DNA from: Paenibacillus sp. yr247
GTDB lineage: Bacteria > Bacillota > Bacilli > Paenibacillales > NBRC-103111
DNA length: 64,000 bases
Direction: 5' to 3'
Assembly (NCBI RefSeq): GCF_900103825.1
Contig: NZ_FNIF01000016.1
Coordinates: 1 to 64,000, forward strand
Shown: in pieces, positions 40,885 through 50,259 of the stretch
How the letters are laid out: each line of letters opens with the position of its first letter
Position numbering within the stretch: the first letter of the stretch is position 1
Position numbers and translations under genes: made by a program
Notes under the pieces: generated by a model
Databases searched by the model: none
What the model saw: the letters and a program-made list of their open reading frames with translations, nothing else
Told to the model about the DNA's origin: nothing

Positions 40885-42170
40885 TCGAGAGTCTAAAATC
40901 CATCCTTCTTGTCGTCCTTATTGGGTCCAGCTTGTATCAAAGCTTCTTGCTAGCTTCGTATAATCCGCCGAAGATTGAGCCTATCCAACAAAGCAATTAC
41001 GTTCAAACCGAGACGCTTGGGAAGCCGTCGGAGCTGCAGGACATGTTGTTCCCTGATCAGATTATCGTACACTTGGGTAATCAGCAGCACTCCGTTTTGT
41101 ATCCTAACAATTACTATTACACAAGACTGCTCGATAATATTAAACAGCGCAGCTTTAAGGGCTTTCGCAAAACGTCGATGTATTTGGTGAATGTAAACTG
41201 GGAAGATGTCCGTACGAAACAGCAAGGCGTAGAGATACGGTTCCGAGACGGCATACCTTTTACGATTCTTCAGCAGCTGCTTCGTATTGAAGGCGAAATT
41301 CCGACTGATAATGATAAAGTTACGCGCATTTGGATTTACTCCAAGGGCAATAACGAAGATGTTCGTGCGTTCTTCTTTACGGATTCTCCGGGTGTTGGGT
41401 ACGAAGTCATTGGTGCCGATTTTACAAGTAAAGACGTAGAGAATTTCGCTGCCTTTGGAGATCTTACGAACCTATATAAAACAACAAACAGCGGGGATTA
41501 CTATCTCCCAATAAAGCCGCTTCGACTGCCGAGTTACGTGTTTAATTACAGCTTGTTGACGGCGGACCAATTGAAACAAAGTCTATTTGTTGATCCGGGT
41601 ATCACACGTTATCTCAAAGAGCGCGATGGTTCTGAAATCTACACGGACAGCAAACGCGGTTTTCAGCTAAATCGGGACCAGCGGTGGATTACGTATTCGG
41701 ATCCTGTTGCACCAGTGGTGAGCAAAAGTGAGGTATTGGAAGACTTGATGGCCGGGATCAAGTTTATTAATCAGCATATCGGTTGGGATGGAAAATATAA
41801 GGTTGCCCGTACGCCGCAAAAGCAGCTTTTCGACAATTATACGTTCACGTTTCGTCAGTACTATGAATCCTTGCCGATCATTATGGCGCAGCCAGAGGGC
41901 TTCGGCTCGATGAAAATGCAGGTTCAAAAGGGGATCATTTCCGGATTCGAGAGGTCTATGATTATTCCTGATCTGAAGTCCGTACAGCGGCGCGATGCTG
42001 AATTAATTTCCGGTGACGCACTGGAAGAAAAGCTGCAGTATTATCAGCGGAGATCCAGTATCATCTCTATATTCCCGGCGTATCGTCCGATTGTTTCGGA
42101 TAAGACTTTTATGCTGGCGGCAACATGGACCTTGGAGCTGCGTGATGGCACGTACGATTTTATCGAATGA
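40881..42170 (+). CDS. walH: WalRK regulator WalH (YycH)
   Basis: The 429-residue protein has one N-terminal membrane helix (about residues 6-24) and a large extracellular part. It is encoded between walK and walI, the position and size of YycH. In B. subtilis YycH contacts WalK in the membrane and, with YycI, restrains it. It overlaps walK by four bases. Confidence 0.93.
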   Translation: MIESLKSILLVVLIGSSLYQSFLLASYNPPKIEPIQQSNYVQTETLGKPSELQDMLFPDQIIVHLGNQQHSVLYPNNYYYTRLLDNIKQRSFKGFRKTSMYLVNVNWEDVRTKQQGVEIRFRDGIPFTILQQLLRIEGEIPTDNDKVTRIWIYSKGNNEDVRAFFFTDSPGVGYEVIGADFTSKDVENFAAFGDLTNLYKTTNSGDYYLPIKPLRLPSYVFNYSLLTADQLKQSLFVDPGITRYLKERDGSEIYTDSKRGFQLNRDQRWITYSDPVAPVVSKSEVLEDLMAGIKFINQHIGWDGKYKVARTPQKQLFDNYTFTFRQYYESLPIIMAQPEGFGSMKMQVQKGIISGFERSMIIPDLKSVQRRDAELISGDALEEKLQYYQRRSSIISIFPAYRPIVSDKTFMLAATWTLELRDGTYDFIE

Positions 42171-42200
42171 GTATTATCTTCAGGAAAGGTTGGTGAGATC

Positions 42201-43034
42201 ATGAATTGGAGCCGAGCTAAAACGATTTTAATTTGTTCCTTTTTACTGCTGAATATGATTCTTGGTTTCCAGCTTTGGTCCACCAATCGTTCCAATCAGA
42301 CGGAAATCGCTCTAGACACATCGAGTACGGTAGAAGAGCTGAATCGCGCGCTGCACAATAAAAACATTCGGCTAACCGACGAATTACCGACAGATCAGCA
42401 GAAGTTGAAGGTTATTACGGTAAAGTATGACGATAGCATGAAGCCCGGTGAGCAGAAGACGCTGAAAACGCCAATTAGCATGAGCACTATGCTCGGCAAA
42501 GGGGCAAGCAAAGAAATTCAAGCGCAAGCGGAGATTCCGCATTTTAACTTATATCAATTAGATTCGGCAATGAGTAAAAATGGTGTCTATGTTTTCACAC
42601 AGTTGTATGGCAAGCTTCCGCTCTTTGATGTGAAGGTGGAGCTGAGCGAACATAACGGAGAAATTACCAGTTACCGTCAAGCCTACGTTGAAGTAGAATC
42701 AGGAGTAGAACAAGCGGAACAGAAGTTGATCCCAGCTCAGTTAGCTGTACGCAGCTTAGTGGACAATTATTTGAGTGAAGGCTCCATTATTACGGAGGTC
42801 AGACTGGGGTATCACGGACAGCCGTACAACTCACAAACGCAACCGATGTTTCCGCACTGGCGGATTACGATCGATAACGGAGATATTTATTATCTGCAAG
42901 CTTTCAATGGAGCGGTTGAATCTCCTCAGAAAAGCTCTGAATTGGCGCCTTTTGGAACGCAGGCGGATGGCGTAAAGCCAGAGAATTCTGCTTCTCCTGG
43001 GGATAAGAGCAAGGATGACAAGGATAAGAAATAG
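42201..43034 (+). CDS. walI: WalRK regulator WalI (YycI)
   Basis: This 277-residue protein has one N-terminal membrane helix (about residues 7-26) and a YycI-like extracellular domain (HFNLYQLDSAMSKNGVYVFT). The last 20 residues form a Lys/Asp-rich tail. It acts with WalH to control WalK. The start follows GGTTGGTGAG. Confidence 0.92.
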   Translation: MNWSRAKTILICSFLLLNMILGFQLWSTNRSNQTEIALDTSSTVEELNRALHNKNIRLTDELPTDQQKLKVITVKYDDSMKPGEQKTLKTPISMSTMLGKGASKEIQAQAEIPHFNLYQLDSAMSKNGVYVFTQLYGKLPLFDVKVELSEHNGEITSYRQAYVEVESGVEQAEQKLIPAQLAVRSLVDNYLSEGSIITEVRLGYHGQPYNSQTQPMFPHWRITIDNGDIYYLQAFNGAVESPQKSSELAPFGTQADGVKPENSASPGDKSKDDKDKK

Positions 43035-43102
43035 GGCAAGAGTGATAGTTAACGATTTATTGATAAATGAATGGCATGTGTATGCATAGAGGAGTAGGGA
43101 AG

Positions 43103-43903
43103 ATGGGTATGAGGTTTACGGTGCTGTCGAGCGGTTCGACGGGTAATGCGACAGTGGTTGACAATGGTGAGACCAAGCTGCTTATCGATGTGGGGTTCAG
43201 CGCGAAGAAGATGGAGCTGTTAATGAAGGAACGTGAGCTCGCGGCGAGCAGTATTGATGCCATTCTGATCACACACGAACATTCTGATCATATCAAAGGG
43301 TTGGGAGCGCTGGCTCGTAAATATGATTTGCCCATCTATGCGAATGAGAAGACTTGGGAAGAGTTGGACCGACAAATCGGTGTGATCGCGGAAAGTAACA
43401 AGAGGGTGATGGATACCGGAGGTATCGTGGAATTCGGTACGATGCGGGTAGAGTCTTTCGGGATTTCCCATGATGCGGCAGAGCCCGTGGGGTATTGCTT
43501 TTATGAAGGGGAACAGAAGTTAAGTGTTGTGACGGATTTGGGTTACATGAGTGAGAAAGTGAAAGAAAAGATAACGGATTCCGATGCCTTGGTGTTGGAG
43601 ACGAATCATGATGTTGACATGCTGCGCGTAGGCCACTATCCATGGAGTATTAAGCGTCGTATTCTCGGAGACAAGGGACATTTATCCAACGAGGCAGCAG
43701 GGGAAGCGCTCTGTGACGTGATGACGAACAAGACGAAGTCCGTGTATATGGCGCATTTAAGCCGTGACCATAATTTAATGGATTTGGCCAGGCTAACAGT
43801 GAATAACATAGTACAAGAGCGTGCCCCTGAAGCCAAACAGCTGCGGCTGATGGATACATATTTTGATCGTTCTACGAAATGGGATGTATTGGATTCGGAG
43901 TAA
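43103..43903 (+). CDS. walJ: MBL-fold hydrolase WalJ (YycJ)
   Basis: The 266-residue metallo-beta-lactamase fold protein begins MGMRFTVLSSGSTGNATVV and has the HxHxDH motif in LITHEHSDHIKG, plus ETNHDVDML and HLSRDHN. YycJ-type proteins are exonuclease-like and are linked to DNA replication or repair coordination with wall control. ATG 43103 follows AGGAG by eight bases; an upstream frame start is less likely. Its 3' end overlaps a small convergent gene. Confidence 0.93.
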   Translation: MGMRFTVLSSGSTGNATVVDNGETKLLIDVGFSAKKMELLMKERELAASSIDAILITHEHSDHIKGLGALARKYDLPIYANEKTWEELDRQIGVIAESNKRVMDTGGIVEFGTMRVESFGISHDAAEPVGYCFYEGEQKLSVVTDLGYMSEKVKEKITDSDALVLETNHDVDMLRVGHYPWSIKRRILGDKGHLSNEAAGEALCDVMTNKTKSVYMAHLSRDHNLMDLARLTVNNIVQERAPEAKQLRLMDTYFDRSTKWDVLDSE

Positions 43904-44081
43904 GCGCAGCGTCGATTTCTTTGGATTTCAGCTGTATCTCCTGCGTAGTGATGAGCCCCTTATCAATCAGAGTTTGAATGAGAGATGAGAGGACGAGGGA
44001 CTGGTGGTAGTGGCTATCTTTGAGATCAGCAAGCTTGCCGATCATGTTGATTTCGTCGAAATGGGAAGGAATACGATTCAT
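43872..44081 (-). CDS. Small protein of unknown function
   Basis: This 69-residue protein starts MNRIPSHFDEINMIGKLADL and has a helical C-terminus with LIDKGLITTQEIQLKSKEID. AAAGGAG lies ten bases before the ATG at 44081; an ATG three codons earlier touches that site. It overlaps the end of walJ by 32 bases in a convergent arrangement. The latter motif is like a segment in nitrile-hydratase-type subunits, but that is too weak to name it. Confidence 0.55.
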   Translation of the reverse strand: MNRIPSHFDEINMIGKLADLKDSHYHQSLVLSSLIQTLIDKGLITTQEIQLKSKEIDAALTPNPIHPIS

Positions 44082-44261
44082 AATGAGCATTCTCCTTTGG
44101 TTTTCTAATTTAAAGTTGTAGTTAACTCTAGTAATTCGTTAAGAGATTTGGTTTACTATTATTGTAGGCAAGAAGCGAACGAAACATTCCTATTATTTGC
44201 AAAAAAACATTTCAAGGCGAGAGCGGCGTCATTTAATCCCGTCAGCGAGGAGGGACACCAT

Positions 44262-45485
44262 ATGAGTTTGTTTGATGATGATTTTTATTCAACCAAAAGA
44301 TCCAGGCAGCGACCGCAGTCTTGGCGTCCTAAAGGATCAGGGCGATTTGCGAACTTTACGGAGCGTAGACGAAATGTAGCCCTCATAGCGGGGGTCGGCG
44401 GAGCGCTGGCCATGCTTTTGCTGGTCGGGGTAGTTGGCGGCTTCGGGAAAAGTGGAACGAGTACAGATGCGCTAGCTATACCAGCTTCTGTGGCTAAGCC
44501 TGAGGCTCATCCGATGAACATCAACGATTCGGTCGTGGCGGCTACGGAGAAAATTAAGCCATCCGTGGTCAGTGTTATTTCCTCGAAGAAGGATGAAAAA
44601 GGCCAAGAAACCGGGCTAGGGATCGGATCGGGTGTTATTTTCGCACGGAATGGTGATAAAGTGCGAATTGTTACAAATAGCCATGTCGTTGAAAACGGAA
44701 ACCAGTTCGAAATGGTTAATTATCAAGGTGAACACCGCAAAGCAACCCTCATCGGACGGGATCGGATTACGGATTTGGCTGTTTTGGAAGCGGATGGAAA
44801 AGATATTAAAATACTTGCTGAGTTCGGTGACTCTGATACGCTGCGTGCGGGGGAGATGGCGATTGCAGTAGGTAACCCGCTTGGACTTGGATTCTCCCCG
44901 ACGGTTACGCAAGGTATCATTTCTTCGCCAAAGCGAACGATACCGGTTTCACTCTCACGTGAAGGCACGGATTACGACTGGGAAATGGATGTTATCCAAA
45001 CGGATGCGGCAATCAACCAAGGAAACAGCGGCGGACCATTGGTTAATATCGATGGTAAGGTAATTGGAATTAATTCCATGAAGATATCGGATACAGGTGT
45101 GGAAGGGTTAGGTTTTGCCATTCCTATCAACAGTGTAAAGCCGATTATCGAGAACCTGATCACGGATCACAAGGTGAAAAGACCGTTAATGGGTGTATCC
45201 ACGCAGGAACTGCAAGCATTTAAAGGTACAGATGTATTAAAGCTACCTGCAGATGTGAAAACTGGAGTTATCGTCTTCGAAGTATCCGGACCTGCCAAAG
45301 AAGCGGGCATTAAAGCGCAGGACGTCATTGTGCAATTAGATGACCGCAAAATTGACAGCACGATCTCACTGCGGAAATATTTGTACAACGAGAAACGAAT
45401 TGGCGATAAAGTGAACGTAGTGTACTACCGCGGCGGCAAGAAACTGAGTGCGGTGATCACGTTAGTGGAAGCGACGGATAAATGA
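44262..45485 (+). CDS. htrA: Membrane-anchored serine protease HtrA/DegP-like
   Basis: The 407-residue S1C protease has a cytosolic N-terminus, one membrane helix (about 40-65), a trypsin-like domain with triad H141 (TNSHVVENG), D171 (ITDLAVLE) and S256 (GNSGGPLV), and a C-terminal PDZ domain. It should degrade or refold misfolded exported proteins. ATG 44262 follows GAGGAGGG; the 38-codon upstream extension is not needed. It is the YycK/HtrA gene that follows walJ in Bacillales. Confidence 0.95.
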   Translation: MSLFDDDFYSTKRSRQRPQSWRPKGSGRFANFTERRRNVALIAGVGGALAMLLLVGVVGGFGKSGTSTDALAIPASVAKPEAHPMNINDSVVAATEKIKPSVVSVISSKKDEKGQETGLGIGSGVIFARNGDKVRIVTNSHVVENGNQFEMVNYQGEHRKATLIGRDRITDLAVLEADGKDIKILAEFGDSDTLRAGEMAIAVGNPLGLGFSPTVTQGIISSPKRTIPVSLSREGTDYDWEMDVIQTDAAINQGNSGGPLVNIDGKVIGINSMKISDTGVEGLGFAIPINSVKPIIENLITDHKVKRPLMGVSTQELQAFKGTDVLKLPADVKTGVIVFEVSGPAKEAGIKAQDVIVQLDDRKIDSTISLRKYLYNEKRIGDKVNVVYYRGGKKLSAVITLVEATDK

Positions 45486-45540
45486 TTTATATGATTCGAG
45501 ATCAGTGTATATAGAAACATTGCGGATGAGAGGTAAATGC

Positions 45541-45708
45541 ATGCATGTAGTTTGTAAAGATCATGTGGAAATCGCGATTGATGAGTTTGTCGATGAGTAT
45601 GAGGAAGCACCGGACGTTGTGGACTTACAGAAAACCCACTTCGCCAATTGGGATCCTCCGACGCACTGCGAGCATTGCAAGGAGATAGCGCGATTTCTAG
45701 TTGTATGA
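45541..45708 (+). CDS. CxxH/CxxC protein (BA_5709 family)
   Basis: This 55-residue protein has CKDH near the N-terminus and CEHC near the C-terminus, the hallmark of the CxxH/CxxC family encoded next to rlmH in Bacillales. The motifs could bind zinc. The ATG at 45541 follows GAGAGG; an ATG at 45526 would add five residues. The function is unknown. Confidence 0.85.
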   Translation: MHVVCKDHVEIAIDEFVDEYEEAPDVVDLQKTHFANWDPPTHCEHCKEIARFLVV

Positions 45709-45734
45709 GGAAGGCGGATGCCTTCCTTTTTTGT
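45708..45734 (+). terminator. Terminator after the CxxH/CxxC gene
   Basis: AGGAAGGC (45708-45715) pairs with GCCTTCCT (45720-45727) around GGAT, followed by TTTTTG. Confidence 0.9.
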
Positions 45735-45769
45735 ATTTTGGATGGGAATAGGAAGTAGAGGAGATCAGG

Positions 45770-46058
45770 TAATGAAAAGAGTAAGCGATAGAGAAGATCG
45801 AGAATAAGAGAAGAGATGAGAAAAGATGATAAGAGAAGAGAAGAGAAGAGAAGAGATAATGAAAAAGATGAGATTCTGTTGCATAACTGCAATGGAATCT
45901 CTTGAAAAAGGATGGTTAAAAGGGATTCGTTGCACAACGTACAATGGAATTGATGGGAAAGGCTTGTTAGATCGTTTAGGGGGCCATTCTATTGCACGAA
46001 ATGCAATGGAATACTCCATATGCGGCCAATACTTGGAGCTCTATTGTACATAATGCAA
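45770..46058. repeat. AAGAG tract and four palindromic TTGCA repeats
   Basis: No gene is visible between the terminator and rlmH. 45770-45866 is purine-rich, with five AAGAG units at about 45830-45856. It is followed by four palindromic units: 45879 (TTGCATAACTGCAA), 45930 (TTGCACAACGTACAA), 45992 (TTGCACGAAATGCAA) and 46044 (TTGTACATAATGCAA), spaced 51, 62 and 52 bases. Most are preceded by ATTC and followed by TGGAAT, which extends the stem. A 75-codon frame through them is not credible. Confidence 0.75.
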
Positions 46059-46100
46059 GGGAGTAGATCGGAATAGAGAAAATAGAAGGAAGGGTCGTTT

Positions 46101-46580
46101 ATGCATATACAGATATTAACGGTTGGGAAATTGAAGGAGCGCTATCTCGTGGATGGGATAGCGGAGTATGTGAAGCGCCTTGGGCCATATGCCAAGGTAC
46201 AGATGATTGAGGTGCCGGATGAGAAGGCACCAGAGAACATGAGCCCTGCTGAGGAGCAGCAGGTCAAGGCTCGAGAGGGCGAGCGGCTTTTGGCCAAGCT
46301 CGCCGCGGATGTGTACGTCGTGGCGTTGGCCATCGACGGCGAGATGTGGTCTAGCGAGCAGCTGGCAGCCTCGCTAGATAAGTTGGCCACCTATGGGCGA
46401 AGCCAGGTGGCCTTCGTGATCGGCGGCTCGCTGGGGCTCTCAAGCGAGCTGCTGCGCCGTGCGGACATGCGGCTGTCTTTTGGCCACATGACGCTGCCGC
46501 ACCAGCTGATGCGGCTGGTGCTGGTGGAGCAGATTTATCGCGCGATGCGGATAAATCGTGGGGAACCTTACCACAAGTAA
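46101..46580 (+). CDS. rlmH: 23S rRNA (pseudouridine1915-N3)-methyltransferase RlmH
   Basis: The 159-residue SPOUT methyltransferase modifies pseudouridine 1915 of 23S rRNA. It begins [20 protein letters not shown], with the SAM knot [14 protein letters not shown] near residue 105 and the C-terminus INRGEPYHK. Its 3' end (GGGGAACCTTACCACAAGTAA) is the homologue of the orfX attachment site used by staphylococcal SCC elements. Foreign-looking DNA begins directly after it. Confidence 0.98.
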   Translation: MHIQILTVGKLKERYLVDGIAEYVKRLGPYAKVQMIEVPDEKAPENMSPAEEQQVKAREGERLLAKLAADVYVVALAIDGEMWSSEQLAASLDKLATYGRSQVAFVIGGSLGLSSELLRRADMRLSFGHMTLPHQLMRLVLVEQIYRAMRINRGEPYHK

Positions 46581-46584
46581 CGGC
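46560..46584 (+). other. SCC-like attachment site, copy 1 (rlmH 3' end)
   Basis: GGGGAACCTTACCACAAGTAACGGC encodes GEPYHK-stop of rlmH. Two more copies of this core lie downstream at 61760 and 63415 in the same orientation. The bases right after the stop, TAACGGCGAAA (46578-46588), are the inverted complement of the sequence to the left of the other two copies. Confidence 0.8.
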
Positions 46585-46709
46585 GAAAAATGTAAGTGGA
46601 GCACTCAAACATCGAGCAATAATTATTGTGAGTTGCGAGTTTGTAATTGCTGACTGTGCAAGAATTGTACATGTTATAAAAAATAATTAAAACTTAGTGG
46701 GAGAAATTT

Positions 46710-48476
46710 ATGAATATTACAGAAATAGGGGTCAAAAACTTCCGCTCAATGTCCTTTGAACAAGGTGTTACAATTGAGCTAGGTAAGATCAGCACTCTTG
46801 CTGGAGCAAACGATGCAGGAAAATCTGCTTTCTTGCTTGGAGCGTATCTTGGTTTAATGGCTTTGTTTGGGTTTCCTAAGGGCAGAGATATTATGTACAA
46901 TCGATATGTGAGCCGCCTTAATCGGCATAGTTCCCCAAGATTACCTATGGAAAATAATGAACCAATAACGGTGAGGATTAAAATTGCTTTTCAAAAGCAC
47001 GACCTATCACATCTTTTACCAAAGTCAGAGGGATGGAACATTCGTGGAAAACACGTTCCATTTAATAATATTCTTGATATGCTTTCTGGTATCAAGTGCT
47101 TTTTTGATGTAAACATTGATTCGCTTTTTAATGAGAACGGTCAAGTTAAACCTGAGTCAATAGGTTTTGATAAATGGTTTAATCACGAATTAACTTTAAA
47201 TAATGCTATAACGGAACTAGTACAGAACGCTCCGCCTAACGATTGGCAGGCATTCTCATCGGATTTTTTAAGTACCTTCTTTAGTCAAGTGCAATGGTCC
47301 GAAGTTCGAGGTCAAGCAATTTACCTTCCAGCAGATCGTTATATTGAATTTTCGAATTGGAGCAGCACACAACAATTTGAGTATAAGCATCTTGTTGACT
47401 TTAAATTGGGAGTAGATACACGAGAGCTGTTACAATATATCGCATCACTAGAGGCAGAAGGGAATGAAAGGCAATACGATAGATTTATCTCCTATTTACG
47501 ATCGTTGTATCCGATAGAAAATGTAAGAATTAAGACTACTTCATTTGGTAATGATGTATTCATTACTCAGCAAGGAAGATCACATCCGCTATCTCGTAGC
47601 GGTACCGGTATAACTCAAGTCATGTATATTTGTGCGAGAATTCTTGATACGCCAGTAATTGGGAGTATAGGTCCTAATATAGTAATCTTTGATGAACCTG
47701 AAACAGGATTACATCCTGGTCTCCAGAAGGCTCTTGTGAAACTAATGAATTATTTGTCAGAAAACCACAATGTACAATGGATTCTAGGGAGTCACTCACC
47801 CTTTATATTTAGTGAAGTTGATACAACTGATGGCGACAAACTTTGGAGCATTGCACATAATGGGCATGAAACTGTTTCTCGGCCAGTTGACCACAACGCG
47901 GCAATTCAAGAGCTTTATACAAATATAGGTCTTCATTTACCGTCTATTTTGACAGCGAAGTCGGTAATTTTTTGCGAGGGCACTAGTGAGGTGAATTTTT
48001 TACAGACTACCCTCTTGAAGAGTGAGATAGCGACAAAGCTGCCATCAATTGTAATCGTTCCTTTTGGTGGTATCGGAAATTTAAACCACATTTCACCGGA
48101 AGAACTTTTGCTCCTTCATCCCAACACGATACTTGTTCTTGATTGGGATGAAGGAGATACCCAAAATAACATACAACGTGAAAGATTCGTTAAGAGTGGA
48201 ATGAAGGTTTACTGCAATACAACTTATAGAGCTTTAGAGAACTCTTATCAACCAGAAGCTATAGCAAGGGCATTTAAATGTGCAAGTATACCGACTATTG
48301 GGCCGTTTGATGACTTTGAAACGATCAAAGGGAAAATTCTCGAAACCAATCCACAGCATCAGCTTACCCGCAAGGCAAAATTTGCTGAAAAAGTAGGGAA
48401 TGCAATGACGGAGGAAGAACTTAAAGAACATCCTCTAATCTCGGCTATTTGTTATTGGGTTACTAATCAAGATTGA
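46710..48476 (+). CDS. OLD-family ATP-dependent endonuclease (AAA15 ATPase plus TOPRIM)
   Basis: This 588-residue protein joins an SMC/RecF-type ATPase and a C-terminal TOPRIM nuclease domain. Walker A is GANDAGKS (residues 32-39). The ABC-like signature region is HPLSRSGTGITQVMY, Walker B is IVIFDEPETGLHPG with D328/E329. TOPRIM has E423 in VIFCEGTSE and D478-D480 in LVLDWDEGD. OLD proteins are DNA nucleases of phage immunity systems such as the GajA part of Gabija; no UvrD-type GajB lies next to it. The gene is AT-rich and begins 130 bases after the attachment site. A GIY-YIG gene follows. Confidence 0.9.
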   Translation: MNITEIGVKNFRSMSFEQGVTIELGKISTLAGANDAGKSAFLLGAYLGLMALFGFPKGRDIMYNRYVSRLNRHSSPRLPMENNEPITVRIKIAFQKHDLSHLLPKSEGWNIRGKHVPFNNILDMLSGIKCFFDVNIDSLFNENGQVKPESIGFDKWFNHELTLNNAITELVQNAPPNDWQAFSSDFLSTFFSQVQWSEVRGQAIYLPADRYIEFSNWSSTQQFEYKHLVDFKLGVDTRELLQYIASLEAEGNERQYDRFISYLRSLYPIENVRIKTTSFGNDVFITQQGRSHPLSRSGTGITQVMYICARILDTPVIGSIGPNIVIFDEPETGLHPGLQKALVKLMNYLSENHNVQWILGSHSPFIFSEVDTTDGDKLWSIAHNGHETVSRPVDHNAAIQELYTNIGLHLPSILTAKSVIFCEGTSEVNFLQTTLLKSEIATKLPSIVIVPFGGIGNLNHISPEELLLLHPNTILVLDWDEGDTQNNIQRERFVKSGMKVYCNTTYRALENSYQPEAIARAFKCASIPTIGPFDDFETIKGKILETNPQHQLTRKAKFAEKVGNAMTEEELKEHPLISAICYWVTNQD

Positions 48477-48585
48477 GTAACTAAATCAAATCACTCAGTA
48501 GAAGGGGCTAGGCTAAAAAATGCTGTTCGGTTGTCTCGTCGAAGACCTTTACATCGTTCAATAAAGTTCAAAGGAGAAACTAAAA

Positions 48586-49446
48586 ATGAATCGTGGGAGT
48601 AGTATAAGAATTTACCTTGCTGATAAATCGGTAACAGGGATACGCCATGCTGAGGTAGTAAATTGGACAGGACAAGCTGTTGCCTGTCCAAGGTCAAAGA
48701 TTTCGGAATTAACAAAGTGGCCTGAGTCATCTCGACCAGGTGTATATTTCCTTTTTGGTTACAACGATGTAACCAGCAGAATACAAGCTTATATAGGTGA
48801 GGCGGAGAATGTTCTTGTTAGGATAGAAGAACACTTAAAGCTAAAAGAGTTCTGGAACGAAGTAGTTTTCTTTACTAGTAAAGACGATAATTTAACTAAA
48901 TCCCATGTTAAGTTTCTTGAATCAAAAATTATTGAGTTCTGTCGAGAAGCCAACCGCTATGAGATTTTGAATGGAAATCAATCAAGCCCGTCAAAACTGC
49001 CACGAAGTGATGTGGATGCAATGGAAGAGTTTTTAGATAACCTAACAATTCTTTTAGGTGTTTTGGGACATAAGGTACTCGAAAAACTTACACGAACAAA
49101 AACTGAGTTTGATTCAAATAATATTTATACAATTTCAATTAAAGGTATAGATGCCAGAGCGAAGCTTACAAATGAGGGTATTGTCGTGCTTAAAGGTAGT
49201 CAAATAAGCCAAGAGGTGCGGACCAGTCTATCAAATGGTTATCTCGAACTTAGAAATAGACTTGTAGAAAACGGAATCATTATAAAAGATAATGCGAGTT
49301 TAAAATTTTCAGAGGATTACTTATTTTCAAGCCCATCATCTGCCGCGGCGATAATAGTTGGATATTCTATAAATGGTAAAGATATATGGAAAAATTCAAA
49401 CAAAATATCAATTAATGAATTAGAACAAAAGATGAACGGTATATAA
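48586..49446 (+). CDS. GIY-YIG nuclease domain protein with C-terminal DUF4357
   Basis: The 286-residue protein has GVYFLFGYN (residues 52-60) and AYIGEAENV (68-76), the two GIY-YIG motifs. R79 and E112 sit where the other catalytic residues are expected. The C-terminus (FSEDYLFSSPSSAAAIIVG, then NGKDIWKN) matches DUF4357, which is often joined to restriction-type or GIY-YIG proteins. It should cleave DNA. It follows the OLD gene by 109 bases in the same direction, so a joint role in immunity is plausible. Confidence 0.85.
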   Translation: MNRGSSIRIYLADKSVTGIRHAEVVNWTGQAVACPRSKISELTKWPESSRPGVYFLFGYNDVTSRIQAYIGEAENVLVRIEEHLKLKEFWNEVVFFTSKDDNLTKSHVKFLESKIIEFCREANRYEILNGNQSSPSKLPRSDVDAMEEFLDNLTILLGVLGHKVLEKLTRTKTEFDSNNIYTISIKGIDARAKLTNEGIVVLKGSQISQEVRTSLSNGYLELRNRLVENGIIIKDNASLKFSEDYLFSSPSSAAAIIVGYSINGKDIWKNSNKISINELEQKMNGI

Positions 49447-49459
49447 ACCATATTCACGC

Positions 49460-49600
49460 GGCGGGCCTTATGGCCTTTGGCCTGTCTAAGGCATTTCAGG
49501 GAATCGGATTCGTGCAGACAACCCTGTACCACCTAACCTCATCGCGGCCGGACCTAACGGTCTAGGGTGGTGAGGATTCGGGAACACAGCAACGTAAGGT
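49460..49600. repeat. GC-rich structured spacer A
   Basis: This spacer is much more GC-rich than its flanks. It begins GCGGCGGGCCTTATGGCC followed by TTTGGCCTGTCTAAGGCA. A related but diverged stretch follows the next gene (50260-50300). ACCACC (about 49528) can pair with GGTGGT (about 49567) around a GC-rich core. It lies between two cargo genes like a cassette boundary. No gene is visible. Confidence 0.45.
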
Positions 49601-49608
49601 GAAAGACT

Positions 49609-50223
49609 GTGTTATATAAATATAAAGAGGTGTCAATCAATTTGGCTACAAAGGAAATTGATTTAATAGAATACTTTAAACTACTTACAAAAAAACACCT
49701 TGAAGAAGACTACAAAGAATTATTTTTAGGACTTCGGCGGATACAGGAAGAATTAAATTCGATCGGATTATTACGTAGTGGCGAATTAATCCAAAGGACA
49801 CTATTATTTATTGAATCGCAAGTTATTGAGACCCTTAATAAAGTAATTATGGAACTTTCTACTTTTAGTAATGAGATTAGCTTACTTTCTGATCAAGAAA
49901 TTGAAAAGATTAAAGCAAATCTCATTCAAGATTTTACTTCAATGATTATTGGAATTATGGATGAGAGAAAGCAAGTAATCACTAAATTAGCTCTAGACTA
50001 TGACATAATGGATCATTGTTCGAGAATTGTTACAAATATTGGTGACTTAGTTAATCAAGAGTTCACATTATTAAAGACAGTAAATAAGATCAAAACTAGA
50101 GACAAGAATTCAAAAGCAAGAATAGAGTTTATAAAATACATATTGCCTCTAATTATCTCAATAATCTCACTAATAATTTCATTAACAGCAAATTACGATA
50201 AGATCAAAAACTTTTTTAAGTAG
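49609..50223 (+). CDS. Tail-anchored protein of unknown function
   Basis: The 204-residue protein is mostly helical and charged, with one membrane segment at the very C-terminus (FIKYILPLIISIISLIISL, about residues 175-195), so the bulk should face the cytosol. The start is GTG with AAGGTG seven bases upstream. It follows the nuclease genes in an AT-rich stretch. Membrane-anchored helical proteins are common effectors in immunity systems, but nothing here proves that. Confidence 0.75.
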   Translation: MLYKYKEVSINLATKEIDLIEYFKLLTKKHLEEDYKELFLGLRRIQEELNSIGLLRSGELIQRTLLFIESQVIETLNKVIMELSTFSNEISLLSDQEIEKIKANLIQDFTSMIIGIMDERKQVITKLALDYDIMDHCSRIVTNIGDLVNQEFTLLKTVNKIKTRDKNSKARIEFIKYILPLIISIISLIISLTANYDKIKNFFK

Positions 50224-50259
50224 CTCGAAGAAGACAAAGTCCTTCACCTAACACCGTTT

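Noticed and set aside
45826..46053. 75-codon open frame upstream of rlmH
   Set aside because: It runs through the AAGAG tract and the palindromic repeats and has no protein-like pattern.
46710..49446. Standard Gabija operon
   Set aside because: The OLD protein resembles GajA, but the next gene is GIY-YIG, not a UvrD-type helicase.
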